In this document: in pieces, positions 1 through 7,185 of the stretch
How positions within the stretch are numbered: position 1 is the stretch's first letter
How the letters are laid out: every line of letters starts with the position of its first letter
Assembly (NCBI GenBank): GCA_002292815.1
Contig: DBBX01000016.1
Coordinates: 1 to 28,989 of the forward strand
Reading direction: 5' to 3'
Source of the DNA: Thiotrichaceae bacterium UBA973
GTDB taxonomy: Bacteria > Pseudomonadota > Gammaproteobacteria > Eutrophobiales > Eutrophobiaceae
DNA: 28,989 bases
Program-made: the position numbers and the translations under genes
The notes under the pieces: model-generated
Seen by the model: the letters and a program-made list of their open reading frames with translations, nothing else
What the model was told of the DNA's origin: nothing
Databases searched by the model: none

Positions 1-12
1 AAAAGGTTTTGA

Positions 13-318
13 CGACGTACATTACCTAAGAACATCAATCCAGATACCTTACAGATTTTTGGTCTCTATAACTTTAATGATGGTGTTGTTTATCTTCTTG
101 ATTCCATTGCTCTGGATACAGATGAAGGTAAAGGTATATTGTTGCATGAGCTTGTTCATTATTTGCAATATCAAACGGGCATAGACAAAGACGTCCAATG
201 CAAGAATGAACTCGAATCACTCGCTTATGTACTCGAAGCAAAATTTCTTGATTCCCATGACCATGACCACAACATCAGCGCATCTCATATTAATAAAGTG
301 AGTCAATGTAGAGTTTGA
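13..318 (+). pseudogene. Broken or 5'-truncated zinc-metallopeptidase-like gene
   Basis: An open frame of 101 codons ends in TGA at 316-318. It contains HELVHYLQ (residues 45-52), an HExxH zinc-peptidase signature, then NELESLAYVLEAKFL (65-79), which could supply the third, glutamate, ligand. The layout resembles small gluzincin-like domains such as the DUF6647 group, but that family name is only a guess. The frame has no ATG, and an in-frame TGA at 10-12 blocks extension to the left, so the gene is either disrupted by a stop or frameshift near its 5' end or a decayed fragment. A frameshift in the assembly cannot be excluded because the upstream sequence is missing. It lies just left of a tRNA-Asn 3' fragment, so it probably belongs to the integrated element rather than to the chromosome backbone. 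Confidence 0.45.
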
Positions 319-441
319 TTCTCTGTTGTTTCCAAATCAGCTTAATGCCATAGTATTTTGTTAGTCCATTTTTCCCCGTCAGAAACATTGTTGCTCTATT
401 TCTTAATTACAGTATCTTAAGCAGCAAGGCTGTTTCTGGTT

Positions 442-486
442 CTGTTAATCACTAGGTCGGCAGTTCGAGCCTGTCCCGGGGAGCCA
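442..486 (+). other. 3' fragment of a tRNA-Asn gene, probable attachment-site (att) remnant
   Basis: The segment reads as the 3' half of a tRNA: anticodon loop CTGTTAA (anticodon GTT, Asn), 3' anticodon strand TCACT, variable loop AGGTC, an intact T arm (GGCAG, loop TTCGAGC, CTGTC), acceptor strand CCGGGGA, then GCCA. The matching 5' anticodon strand (AGTGA expected) is absent; TGGTT lies there instead, and no D arm or 5' acceptor strand lies upstream. Tyrosine-recombinase islands commonly recombine in tRNA anticodon loops or T arms and leave such a displaced 3' end at the far boundary. The break exactly at the anticodon loop fits this. The element should lie to the left of this point and the original chromosome to the right. 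Confidence 0.8.
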
Positions 487-492
487 AACAAG

Positions 493-528
493 AAGACCTT
501 AAAGAGTGATCTTTAAGGTCTTTTTTTT
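493..528 (+). terminator. Strong intrinsic terminator of the former tRNA-Asn gene
   Basis: A perfect 10-bp stem (GACCTTAAAG at 495-504 with CTTTAAGGTC at 511-520) has a 6-base loop and is followed directly by eight T. It sits 8 bases after the CCA of the tRNA fragment, so it is probably the tRNA's native terminator left in place when an element displaced the 5' half of the gene. Confidence 0.85.
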
Positions 529-832
529 GCTCAAAATTATTATGACTCATCGCTATCAATTTCAAGCATATGTAACTGCTCTTATTATTTAGAGAAATTC
601 TGTCGCATATGTTTTGAACGGGAGACAGTGTCCTAAGACTCCTACATAACAGTCAATATCGTTACGCTGATGTTGAGAAAGTTTTTAAGATAATTCGTGA
701 TGCCAGCCCAGAGAAAACAGCAGAAATATTAGAAAATGCATAAATTAGCCATCATTAGTTTTTGCGCCTTCAGCGCCCCGTACCGCAGACGGCGAAGCAA
801 CGCGGTAGTAGCGGGAAATTGACCGTCTTAGG
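529..832. other. Gene-free stretch, possible decayed coding debris
   Basis: No gene with a start codon and a recognisable product was found here. An open frame at 618-743 (+) with no ATG would encode a short charged helical tail ending EKTAEILENA and could be a gene remnant. A GC-rich segment at 753-815 contains weak inverted repeats such as TACCGC/GCGGTA. I see no promoter or RNA gene. Confidence 0.4.
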
Positions 833-867
833 CAAAAAAAAGCCGGTGACTTTTATCACCGGCTTTT
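833..867 (-). terminator. Intrinsic terminator ending the serine-cycle cluster
   Basis: Read on the minus strand, AGCCGGTGA and TCACCGGCT form a perfect 9-bp stem (extendable by A-T pairs) with a 6-base loop, followed by an uninterrupted run of T (the A run at 833-841 of the plus strand). It lies just after the stop of the last aminotransferase gene and closes the minus-strand operon. Confidence 0.88.
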
Positions 868-890
868 CTACTTCCACAACTTTTACAAGC

Positions 891-2261
891 TTAACGTCCG
901 TATGCGTCAACACCCGGAAGCGGCCGATGATACTTAACAACTTCTCTATATGTTTTAGTCGCAGCTGCAATACCTTTTTCAACGTCTACCGGTACGCCCG
1001 CTTCGTCACATGCCATCAAGAAAGCGATAGAAGCAGCCATAGCATGTTGTGGTTGTATACCGCCAGTAGCACAGAGACGCCAGCCCAGATTAGGCGCACC
1101 TGGAATAGCGGCCGCTTCTACGGCGTGCTTTGAAAACATGATGTTAAGTACTTCCGTGATCTTTTTTACACCAAAACCTTCCGGTGCTTTAATTGCCGTC
1201 ACTGCATTAGATCGAATATGTTCTTCTTTTGCAACCAGTTCTAAACCTGCAGCCAGTACGGCTGCACGATAAACTTCCGAACACTCTTTATGACGCTCGC
1301 ATACGCGATCAATACCTTCAATGGCTATCGTATCCAGAGCCACAGCGAATTGAGCATAATTTCCTGGCGTTTCAATATGCAGTCCCATGCCATCCATAGC
1401 ATCAATCATCTTAGTCAGGTGTAAGTAATGTTGGCCTTTCTTAATGCCGGCATCTGCAAGCGCTTTGTCGGCCTGATAAACTTTCTCAACCGCTTTAGGA
1501 CTAATGGAAAGCATACCGATACCGGGCGTACCCATCATCCCTTTTTGACTACAACCAATAAGCATGTCGATGCCCATGTCAGTCATATTACAGGGCAGGC
1601 TGCCGATGGAAGAAACCCCGTCAATAACAAGCAGTGCCGGGTGGTTTAGTTCATCCAGTAAGTCACGCAACTTCCTGGGGTCAATCGTTACGCCTGCGCC
1701 TGTTTCGTTTTGCGGAGCCATAACTAACTGGACCTTATGTTCTGTGTCTTTTTCCAGGGCTTCTTTACACCTGTCATAAGGCAGATCTTCACCAAGTTCA
1801 CCTTTCAGACGAAGTACGTTTCTGCCCAGGTTTTCAACGCAGTTACCCATTGCCGTACTGAAAGCACCAATTTCCATGGTGATGACGGCTGGCGTATCGG
1901 AATCGGCTTCGCCAGGGAAACGGCATGAGCCTGCAGCCGCTTCAGTACCAGAGGTACCTGAGCCGGTGAAGAACAATGCCCTACCGCCTTCTTGCATACC
2001 GACCATTTTGGCGTACTCTGCGCGAACCGTTGTAAAAAACCTCGCGACGTCTGGACCACGCATACCGCGTGTCTGGGTTGATGAAAATTGATCCACCAGC
2101 TCAGAGCCAAAAGCAGGGCCCGGTGTGACGTTGATGATCTTGTTATGTGGAGACCAAACAGGATCTTTACCATCAAGAAATTTGTTTTCATTTGGTCCAA
2201 CTTGTTCCGTTTCGATAAGACGTCTAAGTCCGGAAAGTGGAGAGATTAATTCATTTGCCAT
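891..2261 (-). CDS. Class V (SgaA/AGT-like) aminotransferase, long form
   Basis: This is a PLP-dependent class V aminotransferase of the alanine/serine-glyoxylate group. Visible motifs are VTPGPA (residues 45-50), FFTGSGTSGTEAAAG in the PLP phosphate-binding area (97-111), APQNETGAGV (182-191), VIDGVSSIG with the PLP aspartate (212-220) and GCSQKGMMG, where K240 should form the Schiff base. At 456 residues it is about 60 longer than the SgaA encoded at 9503-10687; the extra length includes an N-terminal extension of about 45 residues. I chose ATG at 2261, with AAGG about 9 bases upstream, over a TTG two codons earlier. It follows ppc by 40 bp and ends the operon. A likely role is moving an amino group between glyoxylate/glycine and alanine, serine or another donor beside the serine cycle; the amino donor cannot be read from sequence. 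Confidence 0.85.
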   Translation of the reverse strand: MANELISPLSGLRRLIETEQVGPNENKFLDGKDPVWSPHNKIINVTPGPAFGSELVDQFSSTQTRGMRGPDVARFFTTVRAEYAKMVGMQEGGRALFFTGSGTSGTEAAAGSCRFPGEADSDTPAVITMEIGAFSTAMGNCVENLGRNVLRLKGELGEDLPYDRCKEALEKDTEHKVQLVMAPQNETGAGVTIDPRKLRDLLDELNHPALLVIDGVSSIGSLPCNMTDMGIDMLIGCSQKGMMGTPGIGMLSISPKAVEKVYQADKALADAGIKKGQHYLHLTKMIDAMDGMGLHIETPGNYAQFAVALDTIAIEGIDRVCERHKECSEVYRAAVLAAGLELVAKEEHIRSNAVTAIKAPEGFGVKKITEVLNIMFSKHAVEAAAIPGAPNLGWRLCATGGIQPQHAMAASIAFLMACDEAGVPVDVEKGIAAATKTYREVVKYHRPLPGVDAYGR

Positions 2262-2301
2262 TTTCAAGTACCTTATTTATTTATAAATTCGTTTCTGGTG
2301 A

Positions 2302-5046
2302 TCAGCCTGTCCAGCCTAGGCCGGCGGATATGCAGTTTATTGATAACAACAACGGCACCAATCCTTCCAAATCATCATCGCCCTCTTCTCTACTTCTGAA
2401 TTCCTTCACCAATTGCACTTGTTCCATACCTGCTTGAAACAGTACCGGGGAACGGCGGTTGAGCTTACGGCTAAACTTTTTGAAGCGTTCACAGAGTTGT
2501 TCTTCGCCGGTGATCTTCAATACCATTTCGACGGATAAGTTGTATTCTTCGACGACCATACCGAAAACGGTGTCGCGAAGTTTTTCATTTTCGACGAGCC
2601 TGGAATAAGATTCGGATACCTCTAGGTCGACCAGTGCTAGCGTCTTTTCAGCCTCATTCAGTATCAGGCGGAACAAGCGTGTATCGTTGAACATGCTCTT
2701 CAGTAGCTCCTCGCCTTCGGCACCGCGTGCATCGATAAATGATTTTAATGCGGTACCGACACCATACCAACCGGGTACTAAATGTCGGTTTTGTGTCCAG
2801 GCAAACACCCACGGTATGGCGCGCAGGTCGCTGAGTGACTTTGCGCCAAAACGTCTGGCGGGTCGCGAACCGATGTTCATCTTCGCTAATTCTTCTACCG
2901 GGCTGGCGGCACTGTAGTAATCAATCAGGTCGTCTGTCTCTGCCAATTCGCGGTATTTATTAAAGGCGAGTTCAGAAAGACTTTCCATCGCCACATCATA
3001 TTCGGGGATGGGTTTTAGTTCGTCTTCGTTTAATGATTTTAGGGTGTGTTCAAACACACTAGCGGCCAACAGTTCCATCTGGTATTGCGCGGTACCTTCA
3101 TTGGCATACTTTGATGACACCACTTCACCCTGTTCGGTGATGCGCATCTGCCCGTGAATCGAACCGGCGGGTTGTGCGGCGATGGCATGTCCGGTGGGTG
3201 CTCCACCACGACTGACCGATCCGCCTCTACCGTGAAAGAAGGAGATTGGAATACCTGCTTCCTCACCTGTTTTGGTTAGTCTGGCCTGCGCCTTGGTCAA
3301 TTCCCAGTTCGCGGTGAGATAACCACCGTCTTTATTGGAATCGGAATAACCGATCATGACCTCTTGAACACCGGTTAGATGTTTGATCGATTGCTTGATG
3401 ATGGGGATGGTAAATAACTCGGTCATCATCTCCGGGCCACGTTGTAGATCGTCTATGGTTTCAAATAACGGCACGATAGGCAGTCGACTATAGGCTTCAC
3501 CGTCTTTTTCTAAAAACAAGCCCGCCAGTTTTGCCAACACGTAAATACCCAGGATGTCGTTGACCGATTGCGTCATCGATAAGATGAAATGACCAAACGC
3601 TTCGCGATCGAGTTTGTCCATCATCTCGCCTGACATCTGGAATAGTCCGAGTGTTGACGCTGAGGCTTCATCGAGATTTGAGAACTGCGGTTGTTTGTCG
3701 GTCAAGGGTTTTGCCAGTTCTTCGTCTAGCCATTCGCGCCACTCTTTGCTATCCAGATCGGGTTCTGTGTCATGTCCGTGCATTGCTTTATAAATAGCAA
3801 TCAACGTATTGTTGGTCGTGGTTGAATTCTCACGTAGATCGAGTCGTACGCTGCGAAAGCGAAACGCTTCGGCTTCTTGTAATAACGGCATCACATACAT
3901 ACGTGCGAGTTGTCGACAATCTGCTTTTCTTAATCCAAACATAAGTTGCTTAATATGTTTAATAAACTCATCCGCATCGATATAGCGTATCGCGCTGTAG
4001 TGTCCTTCCTCATCATTCTCTAGCGTGCCGCGCAATTTGATCAGCATGCAGGTGAGGAATTGACGGAACACCTCGCCCGGGTTTCTTTCCGAGATATGTT
4101 CCAGTTCATCGATACCGGTGAGGATATCGGCAAGGTCATCTTCGAAGGTCTTCGATAAAGTAATATTGTTACTCGAGACACTGATGTGCTCGACTAATTG
4201 TTCCAGACGTTCGATATAATGGCGCAATACCATTTCCCGATTCTTTAGCAGCGTATCTTTAGTGACATCATTGGTAACAAAAGGATTACCATCACGATCA
4301 CCACCGATCCATGAACCAAACTGAAAGAAAGGTTGCAGGGTAAAGTCTGTGTCGGGATAGCTTTGCTTTAATGCCCATTTTAATTTTTCATGCGTCTCGG
4401 GTACACGTTCAAACAAGGATTGTTCGAAGAAATGTAATCCCCAAATCACTTCTTGCGGCACAGAGGGTTTTTCCAGTCGCAGTTCTCCGGTCAGCCAGAG
4501 CAAGTCGATCTCGTTACGCAATGCATCAATAAATTTTTCACGTTCACGCGCTGTCCAACGCTCACCTTCAAGACGATATAACAACACATAGATACGACGA
4601 TGTATCTCTAACACCGTGACGCGTTTTGCTTCAGTCGGATGTGCGGTTAACGTCGGTCGGATGTGTGCAACATCTAATAGACTTTGAACCTCTTCGGCAC
4701 TGACGCCTGAATCGCTGGCTTGTTTAAAGACATTGGCAAAGGTGCCCGGCACATTTTCCAGTCCATGTTCTTTTTCCGTCATACGTCGACGACGCATACC
4801 GGTATTTTCTTCTGCGACATTGAGTAACTGAAACCAGATACCCCATGCCTGCAGTATACCCAGCAACAATTCTTTATCGCCCGGCGGAATCGCCAACTCC
4901 CCACGTACATAGGGCAGTATCTCGCTATGACGCTGTTCAATAACTTGAATGAGTTGATCGGTCAAGATGCCAACCACTTCTTTAGCGTAACTCGCTGAAG
5001 CGGCATCTAATGTTCGTTCGTCGGATTCGGTTTGTGCTGGTGTCAT
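2302..5046 (-). CDS. ppc: Phosphoenolpyruvate carboxylase
   Basis: Ppc fixes bicarbonate onto PEP to give oxaloacetate, the carboxylation step of the serine cycle. The full-length 914-residue protein shows the catalytic TAHPTEAKR with H136, FGSWIGGDRDGNP, GYSDSNKDGGYL, and the mobile glycine loop FHGRGGSVSRGGAP. Its C-terminus is SAGLGWTG, whereas the common end in aspartate-inhibited enzymes is MRNTG. In the E. coli enzyme N881 of that end, with K773 and R832, binds the inhibitor aspartate; by my hand alignment these are W912, Leu and Asn here, so feedback inhibition may be lost. That would suit a high-flux assimilatory enzyme. Start ATG at 5046 has AGGT upstream. It lies between hprA and the second aminotransferase on one strand. 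Confidence 0.96.
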   Translation of the reverse strand: MTPAQTESDERTLDAASASYAKEVVGILTDQLIQVIEQRHSEILPYVRGELAIPPGDKELLLGILQAWGIWFQLLNVAEENTGMRRRRMTEKEHGLENVPGTFANVFKQASDSGVSAEEVQSLLDVAHIRPTLTAHPTEAKRVTVLEIHRRIYVLLYRLEGERWTAREREKFIDALRNEIDLLWLTGELRLEKPSVPQEVIWGLHFFEQSLFERVPETHEKLKWALKQSYPDTDFTLQPFFQFGSWIGGDRDGNPFVTNDVTKDTLLKNREMVLRHYIERLEQLVEHISVSSNNITLSKTFEDDLADILTGIDELEHISERNPGEVFRQFLTCMLIKLRGTLENDEEGHYSAIRYIDADEFIKHIKQLMFGLRKADCRQLARMYVMPLLQEAEAFRFRSVRLDLRENSTTTNNTLIAIYKAMHGHDTEPDLDSKEWREWLDEELAKPLTDKQPQFSNLDEASASTLGLFQMSGEMMDKLDREAFGHFILSMTQSVNDILGIYVLAKLAGLFLEKDGEAYSRLPIVPLFETIDDLQRGPEMMTELFTIPIIKQSIKHLTGVQEVMIGYSDSNKDGGYLTANWELTKAQARLTKTGEEAGIPISFFHGRGGSVSRGGAPTGHAIAAQPAGSIHGQMRITEQGEVVSSKYANEGTAQYQMELLAASVFEHTLKSLNEDELKPIPEYDVAMESLSELAFNKYRELAETDDLIDYYSAASPVEELAKMNIGSRPARRFGAKSLSDLRAIPWVFAWTQNRHLVPGWYGVGTALKSFIDARGAEGEELLKSMFNDTRLFRLILNEAEKTLALVDLEVSESYSRLVENEKLRDTVFGMVVEEYNLSVEMVLKITGEEQLCERFKKFSRKLNRRSPVLFQAGMEQVQLVKEFRSREEGDDDLEGLVPLLLSINCISAGLGWTG

Positions 5047-5110
5047 AAAAAACTACCTACAATTAATAGTGGTACTTCTTAATACAGTGTTAATAATGAG
5101 ATAGCGCAGC

Positions 5111-5143
5111 AGCGCCGTGCAAGAGGGAACCAAACACGGCGCT
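5111..5143 (-). other. Intercistronic stem-loop between hprA and ppc
   Basis: AGCGCCGTG (5111-5119) and CACGGCGCT (5135-5143) form a perfect 9-bp GC-rich stem around a 15-base loop. There is no T run on the minus strand after it, so it is unlikely to terminate. It may stabilise or mark a processing point in the polycistronic mRNA. Confidence 0.55.
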
Positions 5144-5203
5144 AATGACGCTTACCAAAATAATTTATTCGGTACGGCATATAAATCGCGAAAAAAGCGC
5201 ATT

Positions 5204-6178
5204 TTAAGCGACACGATCGCCGGGTTCATCACCATCGAAGAACGCCTTAACATTAGCCAGAGATCGCAGTCCCATAGCAACGCGGGTTTCTGTTGTGGCA
5301 CTACCCAAATGCGGTAGTAGTACGACATTTTCCATCGACAATAAGTCTTCGGTAACCGTGGGCTCTTTTGCGAACACATCCAGTCCGGCGCCTGCAATCA
5401 CACCATCTTTTAATGCTTGCACCAATGCCGGTTCATCCACCACATCACCGCGTGCGGTGTTGATGAGGAATGCTGAATTTTTCATCATGCCTAATCGTTC
5501 GGCATTCATCAGATTGGTATTCGAACCACCACCGGGACAATGCAAGGTAACAAAGTCTGCACCTTCAAGTACATCCTCAACGGTATCCAGTTGCGTCGCA
5601 CTGAATTTTTTAATCACTTCATCCGCAGGCGGATACGGATCATAAAAACTGATTTCCATACCAAATCCAAAGTGTGCTTTTTGGGCTACTGCCTGCGCGA
5701 TACGACCGAAGCCAATAAAGCCCAGTTTCTTGCCGGTCACCTTGGTTGCCAACATATGGGTTGGACACCAACCATCCCACTGCTTGTCACGGACTAAACG
5801 TTCGCCTTCGCCAACGCGACGCGAGACCGTCAGTAATAAGCTCATGGCGATATCAGCAGTACAATCGGTCAAGACTTCCGGTGTGTTGGTGACAACAACA
5901 CCCGCCGCTTTTGCTGCATCGGTATCAATATTATTAAAGCCGACACCAAAGTTTGAAACGATCTTGCATGTGCGTCCATCGACACCAAGGATCTCTTCGT
6001 TGATCTGAAAATCAGAAACAGTCGGACAAACGGCATCTGCATTTTGCATCGCTGCTTTAAGCTCTTCGACTGACATCTTGTGATCGTCTTCATTCAAGAC
6101 AACATCAAACAGTTCCTGTGCTTTAGCTTCTGCTTCTGCAGGCCACTTGCGGGTTAATATTACCTTTGGTTTACTCAC
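5204..6178 (-). CDS. hprA: Hydroxypyruvate reductase (D-2-hydroxyacid dehydrogenase)
   Basis: The 324-residue NAD(P)H-dependent D-2-hydroxyacid dehydrogenase belongs to the glyoxylate/hydroxypyruvate reductase group. The nucleotide-binding turn is GFGRIA (156-161, with Ala where the third glycine is usual). The catalytic set is R243 (in NTARGD), E272 (KEP) and H290 (LLPHLGSAT). It should reduce hydroxypyruvate, made by SgaA, to D-glycerate, which a glycerate kinase outside this window would phosphorylate. The start is GTG at 6178, supported by GGGAG about 7 bases upstream. It lies between mtkB and ppc on the same strand. Sequence alone cannot exclude glyoxylate as main substrate; the operon favours hydroxypyruvate. 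Confidence 0.9.
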   Translation of the reverse strand: MSKPKVILTRKWPAEAEAKAQELFDVVLNEDDHKMSVEELKAAMQNADAVCPTVSDFQINEEILGVDGRTCKIVSNFGVGFNNIDTDAAKAAGVVVTNTPEVLTDCTADIAMSLLLTVSRRVGEGERLVRDKQWDGWCPTHMLATKVTGKKLGFIGFGRIAQAVAQKAHFGFGMEISFYDPYPPADEVIKKFSATQLDTVEDVLEGADFVTLHCPGGGSNTNLMNAERLGMMKNSAFLINTARGDVVDEPALVQALKDGVIAGAGLDVFAKEPTVTEDLLSMENVVLLPHLGSATTETRVAMGLRSLANVKAFFDGDEPGDRVA

Positions 6179-6215
6179 TTACAGTCTCCCATAAATATAA
6201 TTCAATTCTAGATGA

Positions 6216-6264
6216 CCGCCATGGATGGCGGAAATACTGGCAATGCATGGATGCAATTGCCAGT
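6216..6264 (-). repeat. Tandem intercistronic hairpins between mtkB and hprA
   Basis: Two hairpins lie back to back. CCGCCAT-GG-ATGGCGG occupies 6216-6231. At 6236-6264, ACTGGCAATGCAT and ATGCAATTGCCAGT flank GG, with one bulged A. Both carry CATGGATG at the tip. Neither has a T run on the minus strand, so they look like REP-like or mRNA-stabilising structures rather than terminators. The same GCATGGATGC core, on the other strand, recurs at 12358-12367 and 20690-20699. Confidence 0.65.
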
Positions 6265-6282
6265 GCATAAAAAAATCTCCTA

Positions 6283-7173
6283 TTAACTTACTTTAGCCAG
6301 TACTTCTTGTACCACTGAAGCAAACGCTGATGGATTAGGCACAACTGTGACACCACATTCCTGAAGTATTTCTACTTTTTCCGCAGCACTCTCGCCAACA
6401 GCAGAAATAATTGCGCCGGCATGACCCATGCGACGACCTTTCGGTGCGGTTAATCCAGCAACATAACCAATGACGGGTTTAGACATATTATCTCTAGACC
6501 ACATTGCAGCATCGACTTCTTGAGGTCCACCAATCTCACCGATAATCACTACCGCATCGGTTTGATCGTCTTCTTCAAAGGCGGCTAAATGATCACGGAA
6601 TGAACTACCGTTGATAGGATCACCACCGATACCAATACTGGAAGAGACACCAATACCGACGTCTTTCATCTGTGAAGCGGCTTCGTAGCCTAAGGTGCCG
6701 GAACGACCAACGATACCGACATTACCAGGAAGATAGATGTGTCCTGGCATGATACCCATCATGCATTTCCCTGGACTGATAGAACCGGCACAGTTAGGCC
6801 CGGTTAATAACATCTTGTGATCTGCTTTGTAGCGACGCATGTAACGTTTAACACGGATCATGTCCTGCGAAGGAATACCATCGGTGATGGCGACACAGTA
6901 GCGAATACCTGCATCGGCAGCTTCCATAATACTGTCTGCTGCAAACGGAGGTGGCACAAAGATAATGCTTGCATCCGCACCGGTCGCTTCGACCGCTTCT
7001 TTCATTGTATTAAACACCGGTTTATCAAGATGTTTAGTACCGCCTTTGCCGGGTGTAACACCACCGACGACATTGGTACCGTACTTGATCATATCGGTCG
7101 CATGGAAAGAACCAATTTGACCGGTAAAACCTTGAACTAAAACTTTTGTATTTTCATCTAAATGAATTGCCAT
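6283..7173 (-). CDS. mtkB: Malate-CoA ligase (malate thiokinase), alpha subunit
   Basis: This 296-residue protein is homologous to the alpha subunit of succinyl-CoA synthetase and closely resembles methylotroph MtkB. It shows the CoA-binding VQGFTGQIGSFH near the N-terminus, VGGVTPGKGG, GPNCAGSISPGKC, GRSGTLGYEA, and GHAGAI containing the histidine that is phosphorylated in this family. With MtkA it makes malyl-CoA from malate, CoA and ATP. The assignment as malate rather than succinate ligase rests on resemblance to methylotroph MtkB and on mcl, hprA and ppc in the same operon. ATG at 7173 is preceded by AAGGGG. The gap to mtkA is 12 bp, so the two subunits are probably translated together. 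Confidence 0.93.
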   Translation of the reverse strand: MAIHLDENTKVLVQGFTGQIGSFHATDMIKYGTNVVGGVTPGKGGTKHLDKPVFNTMKEAVEATGADASIIFVPPPFAADSIMEAADAGIRYCVAITDGIPSQDMIRVKRYMRRYKADHKMLLTGPNCAGSISPGKCMMGIMPGHIYLPGNVGIVGRSGTLGYEAASQMKDVGIGVSSSIGIGGDPINGSSFRDHLAAFEEDDQTDAVVIIGEIGGPQEVDAAMWSRDNMSKPVIGYVAGLTAPKGRRMGHAGAIISAVGESAAEKVEILQECGVTVVPNPSAFASVVQEVLAKVS

Positions 7174-7185
7174 AATCGTTTCCCC

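Noticed and set aside
442..486. A complete tRNA-Asn gene
   Set aside because: The 5' acceptor strand, D arm and 5' anticodon strand are absent upstream, so only a fragment is present.
762..1133. 123-codon plus-strand frame across the operon terminator
   Set aside because: Runs through the terminator hairpin and antisense to the aminotransferase gene; composition not protein-like.
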